From Apteryx mantelli (lineage: Eukaryota; Chordata; Aves; Apterygiformes; Apterygidae): a stretch of DNA of 64,000 nucleotides. A model generated the notes under the pieces. It saw only the letters and a list, made by a program, of their open reading frames with translations, was not told the origin of the DNA and ran no database searches. This document shows, piece after piece, positions 13,471 to 23,845 of this stretch; position 1 is the first letter of the stretch, and every line of letters starts with the position of its first letter. The position numbers and the translations under genes were made by a program. Location: the NCBI RefSeq assembly GCF_036417845.1, contig NC_089981.1, positions 81,819,268 to 81,883,267 of the forward strand, written 5' to 3'.

Positions 13471-14222
13471 GCTGGGGGGGGGGGGGGAGGCAGGATAGTG
13501 TGGCAAAGTGACTAAAAAGCAGCGCCGCCGGGCCGCAGCCTCGCGAGCAAACCCAAACAACGCCAAATTACGCGAACTAGACTCAAACAACGCAAATCCC
13601 CGCGAACAGACCCAAACAGCGCACGACTACGTTAAACGCGGCCTTTTATTTTTTCTTTTTTTCTTTCTTTTTCTTTTTTCCTTTTCCCCCTCCCCAGCGG
13701 GCCGCGGCGCTGCGGGACTGCGCGGCCGCGGGAGGCGGCAGGAAGCGCGGGGCCGCTGCGCCCACCCCATCCGCCGCGCAGCCTGCGCCGGCGCGGAGCC
13801 GCGGGGCGGACGGGCGGGGACGGCGCTGCAGCGGCGCCTCCGCGGTGAGCGGCGCGGGCGGGCGGGCGGGCAGGGGTCGCCCCCCCCCCCCGGCACTTCC
13901 CTCCCTGCTTCCCCCCCCCCCCCCGCGCGGTGGTTTCGGTAGCAGCGATCCGCGCTGCTCCGCGCCGTGGCTACAACAGGGGGGTCCGAGGTCGGAGCGA
14001 AACCCCCGGTGATTTGGGGGGGTAAAGTTAGCGGCTCCGCACCGCTTCCTGCGGGGGGGGGGGGGGAGCCCGCGGGAGTTCCGCAGCTAGGAGCGGGCAG
14101 AAGTTGCCGAGCGGCGGCGCTTCCGCGGCGGCTCCGCGCTCGCCGCCCCGTCCCGTCGCCTCGGCGGTGCGACGTCCCCGCGCCCCGGCTCCGAGCGTGC
14201 CCCGGCCTCGCCGTTGCGCGCC
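13470..14222 (+). promoter_or_regulatory. ZBTB25: CpG island, probable ZBTB25 promoter and 5' UTR
   Basis: GC- and CpG-rich block ending at the ZBTB25 start codon. It contains a G run at 13474-13487, a canonical four-G-run motif at about 13857-13877, C runs at 13880-13891 and 13911-13924, and a G run at 14053-14066. No TATA box is evident, which is usual for this promoter class. The transcription start cannot be placed exactly. Confidence 0.75.
13543..13630 (+). repeat. Three-copy degenerate tandem repeat, 29-30 bp unit
   Basis: Units lie at 13543-13571, 13572-13601 and 13602-13630. Each begins GCGA(A/G)C, then contains a CAAACAACGC-like or CAAACAGCGC core. The array lies about 0.6 kb upstream of the ZBTB25 start codon, at the edge of its CpG island. 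Confidence 0.8.
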
Positions 14223-14395
14223 ATGGACGCCGCCGGCCACAGCCTCGTCCTGCTCCAGCAGCTGAACATGCAGCGCGAGTTCGGCTTTCTGTGCGACTGC
14301 ACCGTTGCCATCGGAGATGTTTACTTCAAAGCCCACAGAGCGGTGCTAGCTGCTTTTTCAAACTACTTTAAGATGATATTTATTCACCAGACAAG
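14223..14395 (+). CDS. ZBTB25: ZBTB25 coding exon 1
   Basis: Encodes residues 1-57 plus two bases of the codon for Ser58. It ends CAGACAAG before GTAAGG, a consensus donor. The peptide includes [20 protein letters not shown], the core of the BTB fold. Confidence 0.96.
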
Positions 14396-17170
14396 GTAAG
14401 GACGTGCAGCTTCTCCTCCTGCGCTTTGACCGCTCTCTTCTGCCTGCTTTTTCCCCCCCCCCCTTTCTGAAGGTATTATACTCCAGAAGAGCGTAAGTGG
14501 GGATGTTAGATGGCCTGAGATGATTTTCCTAGGCCGATGCATGCCTTGGCTCTCTAAACTTTCCCAGTTTAGGATATAGTCTCATGCAGTCCATTAAAAC
14601 CGCCCTTGTTAAACAGCATAAGCTAACATTCAGGCTCCACATTTTAAAGATGAGACATTTGCATGACCAGAGAAAACAAACACACGAGGATCACGGTCCT
14701 TTTGCAGTAAGATCTCACAAATTTTAAACTAGGGGTATACATGCGCTTTTTACAGCCATACAGCGTGTCCATTACTTTGCATTGGCTTCTAGACAATTCT
14801 TGTTTTAAGCTTTGCGTGAATTCAGAGTTTGCAGGTGCTGGCAGTTTTACGGCCAGGAACCAGATGTTGTGTTTAGTTACAGCATAACGCAGCGTGTAGC
14901 CGGTGAGGGAACGGTGTTCTGCCATGCGCCCTCCACGGTGCAAAGGCTTAATGCCTTTTTGGGGAGACCAGCAAGGTCCCGTCTCCAACCTCGCTCAGTG
15001 CTTGTCATTGCTCTGGCCGCCATCAGCAAGGGTGAGCGTTCAGGCCGTGCTTCCACCGTCGCTTTAGGCTGCAAGGCGCAGTCCTGCCCGTGCTCTGCCC
15101 ATGCATTCCCACCAACTGCTTAGACATTATCCCAGCAAAGGAAAGAACAAGAGCCGTTCAGCTAGATGAGTTGTCCGGCCCAGCTTGCTGGGTGGGACTG
15201 TCCCTTTTGGCAGGCTCTGTGCTTCAGTGGGTTTAAAGCAATCAAGAAACCATAGCCTTATCGCAACTCTGTGCTGCAGGCTCCTGCAGATAAGGGCTGA
15301 GACTGAGATCATCAGTTTATTTTGAGCTTAGCACCATCAATGAGGCTGCCATTCAGGCGCCTCACCTGGCCTGGTAAAAAGTGGTTTCACAGGTACAATT
15401 AAGTTGCTGCCGAGTTTTGATCTGGCCTCTAAGATGGCGCTTGCTGCTTGTAATTGATGCAGTTCCTCTCGGTTCACCTTCCTTTTGCGAAGGTGAGGAT
15501 GGTGACCTTCAGCACCTTCGCAAGATAATCATTAGCTATCAGCCATGTAGCCCCTTTGGCTGGAAGTGAGATTATTTCACTTCCTTTCTGATAGATACTG
15601 TTTGCTGACACGGCAGTGTAGAGCTCGTAAAGGTTACACAGTAGCAGCAGCTGCTGAATTTATTAGCTGGATGCACAAATATTCTCTGCCCCGTCATATT
15701 GGAACGGCGCACGCTGTCCACATCGGTAACTCGTGTGGCATTGCTGCAGTGGCGCACGGTCACAACTCGCTGTGCGTACGAATGCCAGGTACATGGCCCG
15801 TCTCGCTGTCTCGGACTGTGCACACGGTCGTGGTCACGCGGATAAATACACGCTTGGGCACTTTGCTGTGCGCACGAGGCGGTTGTGCGAATCACGCAGT
15901 GCTGTTCGCTGCGGATCTGGAGCCGGTCAGCAGCGCACATGCTCTAAAAGCAAAGGATAGAGCAAATGGCCGGGCAGATGATGGGTCAGGACAGTGATTT
16001 GGAGCAGCTTATGTACTTAATCATCTGTTTTGTTTCAGTGAATGCATAAAGATTCAGCCCACAGATATCCAGCCTGACATATTCAGTTACCTGTTGCATA
16101 TCATGTACACTGGGAAGGGGCCAAAGCAGACCGTCAGCCAAAGCCGGCTGGAGGAGGGCATTCGGTTTCTGCACGCGGACCACCTTTCCCACATCGCGAT
16201 CGAAATGAACCAAGCCTTCTCCCCAGAGACGGTGCCTTCTTCCAACTTGTACGGGATCCAGATCTCAACTGCCCACAAAACCAAACGTCTGGAAGCAAAG
16301 GAGAGCCTAGCGAGCGCGGGAAATAGGCCCCCTGCCCAGGGGGATCACCCGCAGCTGCAGCTCTCCCTCGCCATCGGACTGGACGATGGCCCGCTGGAGC
16401 AGCAGGTTGCTCGTCCCTCTGCTCAGCCTGCCGGTGCTGTCAAGCCCGCCGAAGAGCTTCCAAAACTCTCCGTCTCGATAAAGCAGGAGAAGTGTGACTC
16501 AGAGTCCGTCGTGTCCCAGAGTTGCACCCCTCCTTCTCCGGGCATGGTGAACCCTGTCTTTGCTAAAGCCAGCCACAAGGTGCATTTGTGTCACTACTGC
16601 GGGGAGCGTTTCGACTCGCGGGGCGGGTTGCGGGAGCACTTGCACACTCACGTCTCGGGCTCTCTCCCGTTCGGTGTGCCAGCCTCCATCCTGGAGAGCA
16701 GCGACCTGGGGGAAGTGCAGCCGCTCGCCGAAAACAGGGAGGCTGGCGAAGGTCACCGGCTCGGGGCCTTCCTCCTGAAAGATGATGAGCACCAGGTGGA
16801 GCGCCCAAGCCGCAGCGACCTCGAGCCTCTGCAGATTGGCCAGCTCTCGCTCATCTCCAAGGACCACGAACCGGTAGAGTTAAACTGTAACTTTTCTTTC
16901 TCCAGAAAGAGAAAAATCAGTTGCACCATCTGTGGCCACACGTTTTTCCGGAAGAGCCAGTTGCTAGAGCACATGTACGCACACAAGGGGAAGCAGTACA
17001 AATACAGCCGCTGCCAGCGGCTGGAGAGCCCCGTGACCCCCAGGTTTCGTCCTTACTGTGACAGCGAGAGCATGGGAAAGAGCTCGGGGTTATCTCAGGA
17101 GCACTTAGATTCATGTATATTGGAGTCTGATCTTATCCAAGAAAGTGTCGATACAATCCTAGTAGAGTAG
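14223..17170 (+). CDS. ZBTB25: ZBTB25, complete two-exon CDS (434 aa)
   Basis: BTB/POZ zinc-finger transcription factor (ZNF46/KUP family member), a nuclear repressor. CDS is join(14223-14395, 16039-17170): 1305 bases, 434 aa plus stop, close to the human length of 435. The N-terminal BTB domain (residues about 1-125) is split by the intron within a Ser codon at residue 58. A SUMO-type SIKQEK motif is centred on Lys206. Zinc finger 1 uses Cys242/Cys245/His258/His262. A basic SRKRK stretch at about 346-350 precedes zinc finger 2 (Cys353/Cys356/His369/His373). The C-terminus VDTILVE matches human. The ATG at 14223 is used because it has a GCC-ATG-G context and matches human MDTASHS. ZBTB1, its divergent neighbour, shares the same BTB start pattern (LQQLN.QRE.GFLCDC). 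Confidence 0.97.
14396..16038 (+). other. ZBTB25: ZBTB25 intron
   Basis: A 1643-base intron with donor GTAAGG and acceptor tgtttcag. It contains a C run at 14453-14463 and an unusually CpG-rich segment at about 15690-15920 full of GTGCGCACG-like words. The open frame over that segment resembles no known protein and is judged non-coding. Confidence 0.9.
16039..17170 (+). CDS. ZBTB25: ZBTB25 coding exon 2
   Basis: Starts with the T that completes Ser58, then [15 protein letters not shown], matching human. It carries the rest of the BTB domain, the acidic and Ser-rich linker, both C2H2 fingers and the stop TAG at 17168-17170. The single large exon with both fingers is the human layout. Confidence 0.97.
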
Positions 17171-17640
17171 TTCTCCCTTCTCCTGTGGCCTTTAGGCGCT
17201 GAATCTGTCGATATTTTGGCATTTTCCATTTAGTGAATGACTCCACTCTAGAACTGATTTCAACCACCATTCCTGTCTCCACTGAGATAACTGTGAAGAA
17301 CTATATACTTTGATTTGTGTATTTATGTTTTTACTTCTTTGTCTAATTTTTAAACACAAGCTAATTAAGATCGATGTCCTTTTTGGAAGCCTCCATGTAA
17401 TTTAGCTACATTTTCATAAATGTAAACTTAACTCTGCTATGCTTTACTGTAGTTAAGATTGTAGAAGTTGCTGGGTGTGAGGTTTAAGCAGCATCTGAGC
17501 AGCATTTAAGACTGTTTGTATCCTGTAGAATTGCTCTCCTGAAACTAAAATGAGGAAAATGTTTAGAGAAATGTATGTTGTTCTTTCCAAATAACTTTGT
17601 TTTTAAGTCAAAATAAATATCTCAAGGAAATAAGTCCTGA
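17171..17640 (+). other. ZBTB25: ZBTB25 3' UTR
   Basis: AT-rich sequence after the stop. A canonical AATAAA at 17612-17617 would give a 3' UTR of about 0.46 kb. A second AATAAA at 18093-18098 could serve a longer form. Confidence 0.6.
17612..17617 (+). terminator. ZBTB25: Polyadenylation signal AATAAA, candidate for ZBTB25
   Basis: First canonical AATAAA downstream of the stop, in an AT-rich context. The further copy at 18093-18098 is an alternative. Confidence 0.5.
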
Positions 17641-20600
17641 AGTTCATGTTGTATAACTGCAGTTACTAAGTCTCTATGTAAATACACATGGGAGCCTTAG
17701 GCTTGATCTTTTCCAGGGTATTGGTGGAGTTGGTTGTAGCAGTGGCAGCCTTAAATTTGACAAACCCTGGAGTCACTAGTCAACAGAATCTTTTAAATAT
17801 GCTTTTAGACATGTGCTTAAGGGGTTTTCATGTGTTTTGCCTCATTCCTGCTCCTCCCTTGTCAACCTGTATGAACCTCTGTATGAAGAGGGACAAATTT
17901 TGCTGCTGCCGTGGCGTCGCATCCCAGTGTCAGGCCCTCTCCTCTGCAAGGAGGAGCGCGAGCAGCAGGGAAGTGGTCCTCTCCTTGCACGGGTTCCCTG
18001 GAGAGCGCGGCCTCACCTAAGGCTTTACAGGATTGAATACCACACAAGGTTTTTCTCAGTGAAAATGATTTCTTACTCTATAAACAGCTTGGAATAAATA
18101 TATTCTTAAATGCTACAATATATGTATTTGTTAAAAGAAAATACATAATGTGTTATTTCTTCTCTGCTTGTGGAACAGCCCTAGAACTAGTAAAACAGAG
18201 GCTTTTTGCCTTTCATTTGTCATTGCTTGATACCTGGAGAGTAATAACTTACCCAAGAGGCATTTAAAATTATACGCCTGCATTCCTCTTGGATTTGTGT
18301 TTTGTCCTTCCAGTTTTTCACCTGAGATACTCTGAGCTTCCTACCAGATGGGATGATACCACCCATCCCTCAAGAGCACGCTCTTAATCCGAATGCCCCC
18401 ATCAGCCACGTGAAGTTCTCACAGTGCCCAAATCTCTCTTGCGGTGAGCGGACGAGGCCTCGCGAGCTGCTCCGCTGCCCTGCTCCAGTAATCTCCTCAT
18501 CGGGTTTTTGCGAAGCAGGATGCTGGAGGCGCCCTGCCAGCCGAGGTGGGATTGAGTTGTCGTATTAGGAAAGGAGCAGTTTGAACGATGGTGAGGACAG
18601 TTGGCTGTCGACACGCCGGGTCCAAACCTCTTTGTAGTCGGGACCCTTGAGCTGTTGTCTTTGAAACTGTCCTGGAGCAAGATCTGAAATCGAATCACTG
18701 CTGCCCTAAAAGACCGTCTGAGGTCTTTGTAAGGACCGCTGCTGCTTCTCCTGGGCCGTGAACTGCACGTGCTGGGGGATGGATCAGTCGCGCAGAGCTG
18801 CCAAACTGTATTTAAGAGAAAGGGAAGATCAAGCAGCCTTTGAGGCTGCACGTGTGACATGCAAAATGCACACCGCGGTTTCGTGCGCGCCTGGCTGTCG
18901 GGCTGGTCGCTGTGCCTGCTGCTCGTACGCGCGAAAGCTGTGGGTTGCTCTCGTCTCTGAACCTGGCGTGAACGCACAGCTAGCGAACTCTGTTAAAAAT
19001 GCTTTCCTTAAAAAAACAAACAAACAAAACCCTCCCAACAGCTAGGCCTTCGGCTGCCGGCTGTGAGCGCGGAGCAATTCCCGTGCAGCAGGCGCAGAAG
19101 AGAGCGCTCTGGTTCGTCCACGCACTGATAACGTCGACTAAATCACGTCCAGCGCGAGACTCCTCCTAACCGGGGCAAATGCCCTCTGGGGTCTACTGAC
19201 CTCTATTCCTACAAGATGGGTTAAAAGAAACGGGGGGGGAGGGGGTGTATTTTGATCGTTTCCTATTTGTGCGGACGCTGTCCGCAGTGGGCAGGCTTCT
19301 CGGCGTGCTGCCTGTGTCACTTGTACCAGTCTGTCATGCTTCAGCTCCTGTATGCAATTTAAGCTCGGTCAGGAGCACAGAGGCACATCTATTGGGTAGA
19401 GACACAGCTGCAGAGAAGAACTAAAAGTGACAGTTTTGAGACCATTCGGTGGAAGACGAGCACCTGGGCAGCTTCAGCTAGACGCCTAATTTGCCTGAAC
19501 TAATTTATATTGGAAGTCAAATGGCCCTTGACGTGTTTGCAGATCTCTTCCCGAGATCGACGAGATGATAACCTGATCGTGACACGTCTTTATACAAAGG
19601 CCGCATTAAGAAAACTCGGCATCGAGGCCGGCCGGGGAGCTGGCGGGGAGCGGTGCCTGGAGGCACCTCTGGGAAATGCTCCTTTTGCCCCCGAGGCCGC
19701 AGGTTCGTGCTGCGGACACGCTTGTTCCCTCCCTGGCCAGTAACGGGGAGCTTCGATGCAAGCTGGGACCTTGAGTAGACGTTAGATCCATAGGTGCATC
19801 AGCGATGATACGTGGCCATATATTGAAGTAGTGATTCTGTTGTACTGAAAGCAAATAAATCAGGAGAACTGCAGTCATTGAAACCAGTGCTTGTGTTCAT
19901 GTATGTCTTTGAAAACCGATGAGTGCAAACAATATTTTTATTAGTTTTAGACCCTTTACTAGGGCTGTACTTTGGTTAATCTTTGCAGTACTAAACATCT
20001 GTGACTGAAAGGCATTTTTTCATCGTTTGCAACACAAGAAATGTGTTCCCAGCATTTTTCTAGTGACAGTGTTAAAGCGCTGTTATGATTAATGCCGCAG
20101 AAAAAGCTTGGGAGACAGAAGTCTTGTCAGCTCTGAGTTGCATTAACTGGAGCCGCCCCTTGAAAATACCATTCACTGAGTCTCATGAATAGAAAATAAT
20201 TTGAGAAGACGGTTGCATTTTGTAAGCCAGGGCAGCAGCTGCTCCTGGGGAGGCAGTAAGGAGCTGTAGTGCCACGCGTAGAAGACGCTTGGATTGCTGA
20301 ACGCTTAACTCCTGTGCCGGCGCGTGCTTGAAAACCTCCCTGATGTGTACCGCTGCGCATGATAACTGTTCGTTTCTCGTATTTTTGCATGAAAAAACTG
20401 AAGGCTTCGTCACAGTACGCAGAATAAGCCCACCGGTAAGTAAGTCCTTCCAGGTAGCTGCAACCGATGATTGATAAATGTGCATGGGCTAAGAAGGAGC
20501 CGGCTGCGGATGCTGAAGACCTACAATGCAATATAACACACCGTCTCTGAAGTAAGAACAAACCTTGCAGCGCCGGGCGCCGCTCGCCCCAGCTCTCAGC

Positions 20601-21530
20601 AGTGCCGAGGAGCTTCGGGGCACTTCAGCTTTCCCGTGGACCGAGGTCACCGCCGGTGCCTGCAGCCGCGTGGCTGCAAGCCGGGCGGCAGGCTGCTTGC
20701 TGTGGTACCTTCACCGAATCAGTGCCAAACAGGGCGGCTTCAACACGAGGGGGTAGGGAGAGCGGCTCGGCCCCGTCCGCGGGGGCACTGCCCGCCGGCA
20801 GAGGCGTTCGGGCAGGCGGAAAGCAAGGGCAAGGTGCTGTGTGGCTCCCGCTCGCTGGTGGCGCCCCTCGGCAGCGCTTCCCACCCGGCTGCCGTCGCTG
20901 CCGTCCCCCAGCGCAGGCAGCTGCCACGACACGGAGCCACCGGCCTCGTTAATGCGGCGAACAGGGAGAGTGAACGCGACGTGCGTGACTATCATTAGAC
21001 TTCAGAGTTAACATTCCAGCTGGGATTAAAATTTGCTCTCAAGGGGCTCTCCCCGAGAGCGGGAGGTTTTCCTCCTGGCTCAGCTCCAGCGCACAGAGGT
21101 GGGAAGGGGCGATCGCCATTAATTCCAATTTACTGCGTGACGGGCGGCTAGGAAGTCAGCTCTGGCTATAGACGATACTTCCAGTTTAGTAATTTCAAAT
21201 GCAAAATATGTCTCCTTACCATCTCCCCCTTCTGTATCCACCAGGTATATCATTTTTTTTTCTGTAATAAAAACCACCTGAAAAGGCTGTTTTTGTGTGT
21301 TTGAGCTGAAGTCCACTTTCCAGCTAAATGGCATTTCTCCTCATTGCAGAAAAGCTCTGTCTTTTAGCAAAGAGCTGCACCCGTCACAATTTCCTGTAAT
21401 AAGAAGTAAGCGTGAAAGTTGACCCTGCTAATAAATGTTAACCTATAACATTGCTTAAAGAAATGTGTAAGAAATAATATATCCTCTGGTTAGTTTTTGA
21501 AAAAAGAACACATTTAATATAAGCATTTTA

Positions 21531-21590
21531 GCTGGTTAAAACAACTAATTTAACCTTTAGCAAGGTTAAAACAACTAATTATTTTAATAC
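21531..21590 (+). repeat. Two-copy 30 bp tandem duplication
   Basis: GGTTAAAACAACTAATT occurs at 21534-21550 and again at 21564-21580, each preceded by AGC or nearly so. The flanks diverge after TTTAA, suggesting an old local duplication. Confidence 0.8.
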
Positions 21591-22491
21591 CACCCGACAA
21601 GAGCTAACAAGAACAATTTCTTTGGGAAACAAAACGACACAGGTAAAAAAATAGCGAGGGAAACTATTTAAATCGGCCTGTTCTCTTGGAGCATTTGGTT
21701 ATTTTGGGTTACTCCGGGGGAAACCCTGCATGTGAGGGGCAACGCTGGGAGCTCACTGTCCCCAGCGCATGTCCAGGCTCGGGTGCAGAGCCGCCGGCGC
21801 CCGGGAGGGCTCTCGCCACGGCAGCAGTGAAAACCTCCTCTTCTCCTCTTTCTTGCCCCAAAAGGCTGCTGGGACTGATGCGATCTCTGCTCCGGGATGA
21901 GGCACAGAGTGCTGGAAATGCCGGGGTGCGAAGCAGCCGGGGCCGGGGAGCGAGCAGAGGAAGAACAAGCTAATTCAGTTCAAATCCCGGCGCGGAGCGA
22001 TGCCCCCCCATCCCGCAGCGGGGCACAGCGCGGCCGGCTCCCGGGGCCGGCGCCGCACGAGCCGCCCGAGCCGGGCTGCGGGACGCGGGGCTTCGGCATC
22101 GCCCCAGCTGCGTTCACCCGCCGGCGGGGAAAACAGCCCTAAAAAATGATCCACACACAACGTACTTGGTGCTCCTGCACAACCAAGCGCGCACGCGCGC
22201 GCGCACTCACCCATTTCCTACCCCAGTATTCCTACGCAATAGCTGATTTAATCGGTCTTTCTCCAAAAGACTAAAGTTCTGCTAAACATTTTATTAGTGT
22301 TCAACTCTCTACCCAAAACGAAGGAGTGCAGAGTCTTAATTGTCATTAACAGCTGCTATGATCTATATTTTCTTCTGTAAAACCTGAAAGAATAAATAGT
22401 ATTAATACTATTGAAAACAGTAGTAATTTTCTTCTGTATTTTCCGCATGCTTATAAAGGGCCTTGAGAAATTATGTGAAAGAGGTTTTGTT

Positions 22492-22520
22492 AAATAAATA
22501 AATAAATACATAAATAAATA
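22492..22520 (+). repeat. AAAT/AATA tetranucleotide microsatellite
   Basis: About seven AAAT units, one interrupted by ACAT. Similar tracts occur at 34655-34675 and 41559-41584. Confidence 0.9.
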
Positions 22521-22740
22521 GCACAGGGCCCCGTCCGAGCCGCACCGGAAAGCGCTGGCCCATCAACCCCACTGCTCCTTTCCTGCCCTCCAGCTGCACC
22601 GGGGCTGCGGGTGCCAGCCCCTCCGGGGACGCGCCAAACCTCCAAAACTGCAAATCATTATTTTTTGCTTGCAAAATTATCGGTTGGTGTGAAATCGCAG
22701 AGAAAAACAGAGCAAATGAAGCGGTGTCAGCGAAAGCTGC

Positions 22741-22746
22741 TTTATT
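22741..22746 (-). terminator. AKAP5: Candidate AKAP5 polyadenylation signal
   Basis: TTTATT on the plus strand reads AATAAA on the AKAP5 strand, 1.1 kb past the stop. Another copy lies near 22287. Neither can be chosen without transcripts. Confidence 0.35.
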
Positions 22747-23650
22747 CCGCCTGCAGTGGGGTTTCGGCCCCGTCAGCCTGCAGCTCCTCCAGCGTTTTCC
22801 TCTGGAAATCCCACCGATCCCTTACGGCGGGCCGCAGGCAGGCGGCAATCTGCGAGTGGATATAACGGATGGGTAACTAGCAGGAAACCTGGCAAAAAAG
22901 TGCCGGCGAGGAGCGAGCGTCTCCGAAGGATTCAGGCCTGTTAGCGGCTCCGAGACCTCTGCCTGCTCCCCGCAGCCGAGCACCACCGGGAATTTCTCTT
23001 GCCGTGTACAAACCTCCCCGTCGTTGCCCTGTCAGTCACGAGGCAGGAGAACAACAGGAGCGTTCAGCTTTGAGGGGTCGCCGTCAGGAAAGGGTGCAGC
23101 AGCCGGCGCCGGCTCCGGGGAGGGCACTGTGCTCGTCCCTCGCGTGGCGTCGCCCCGCTCCAGAGGTACCGACGGTCCTTGAAAGCCCCTTTGCAAAGCG
23201 TGGCCTGATGCCCGAAAGGACCAGCATGAAGCACAAAGCCACTAATACTGCAAATACACTGAATTATCAACAGCTGATAACTTAGTAATCAAACTCCCAG
23301 AAAACAATAAAAAAAGAATATATTTTTAAACATCCTCAGATTTGTCTCAGGTTTTCCCTGCGCGGGAACAAGCTGTGGCACTGGCCGCTCAGCGGCCTCC
23401 CGGGGCAGGGGAGCTCCTTGTCGATGTTTGAGACGTGGCAGCACACCGGGTACGAGGAGAGTTTGCAGCCCTTGCGTTGTAACCCGAATCCAGATGCTAC
23501 GCCGGGAAGAAAAAAAAAAAAAAATCTCCACGTGCCCACTGAGCAATTGCCGAGTGAGCGGCTGCTATTTCTGTATCAGCTGAGCAATCGGCAGGGGACT
23601 TCGGTCCGAGGCACGGGCTAACTTTCATGCAGCTGTATGCAAATTGCAAC

Positions 23651-23677
23651 CACACACACACACACACACACACACAC
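23651..23677 (+). repeat. CA dinucleotide microsatellite
   Basis: About 13 uninterrupted CA units. It lies about 170 bases past the AKAP5 stop codon on the gene strand, so it is probably within its 3' UTR. Confidence 0.95.
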
Positions 23678-23845
23678 GTAATCCAAAATTATTAAAAGGC
23701 CTTTTTCTTTCAGGCTGACGGCCGTGGCGCGTGCGCGCATGCACACACGTGCGTGCACTTCTCGCAGCACCGCGGCGCGGGTTTGCCTGCTTTGACCATG
23801 TGTCTCGCGGACAGGGATGGGGCCACGGGCTGCGCGCCCTCGCCG

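Larger units (their letters stand above)
17641..22740. other. Convergent spacer between ZBTB25 and AKAP5
   Basis: About 5 kb between the 3' ends of the two convergent genes. No coding exon was recognised. It contains a 30 bp tandem duplication at 21531-21590, an alternating purine-pyrimidine GC tract at about 22190-22207 and an AAAT microsatellite at 22492-22520. Several GC-rich patches (18.4-19.1 kb, 20.5-21.0 kb, 21.75-22.15 kb) give open frames by composition only. Confidence 0.6.
22741..23845 (-). other. AKAP5: Probable AKAP5 3' UTR
   Basis: Sequence downstream of the AKAP5 stop on the minus strand. It includes a CA microsatellite at 23651-23677 and an alternating purine-pyrimidine tract at about 23727-23757. 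The end is uncertain. Confidence 0.45.

Noticed and set aside
14214-14222. Upstream in-frame start at 14214 for ZBTB25
   Set aside because: The codon is TTG; the ATG at 14223 has a good context and matches the human start.
15566-15997. 143-codon plus-strand frame in the ZBTB25 intron
   Set aside because: Lies wholly between a consensus donor and acceptor of ZBTB25 and resembles no known protein.
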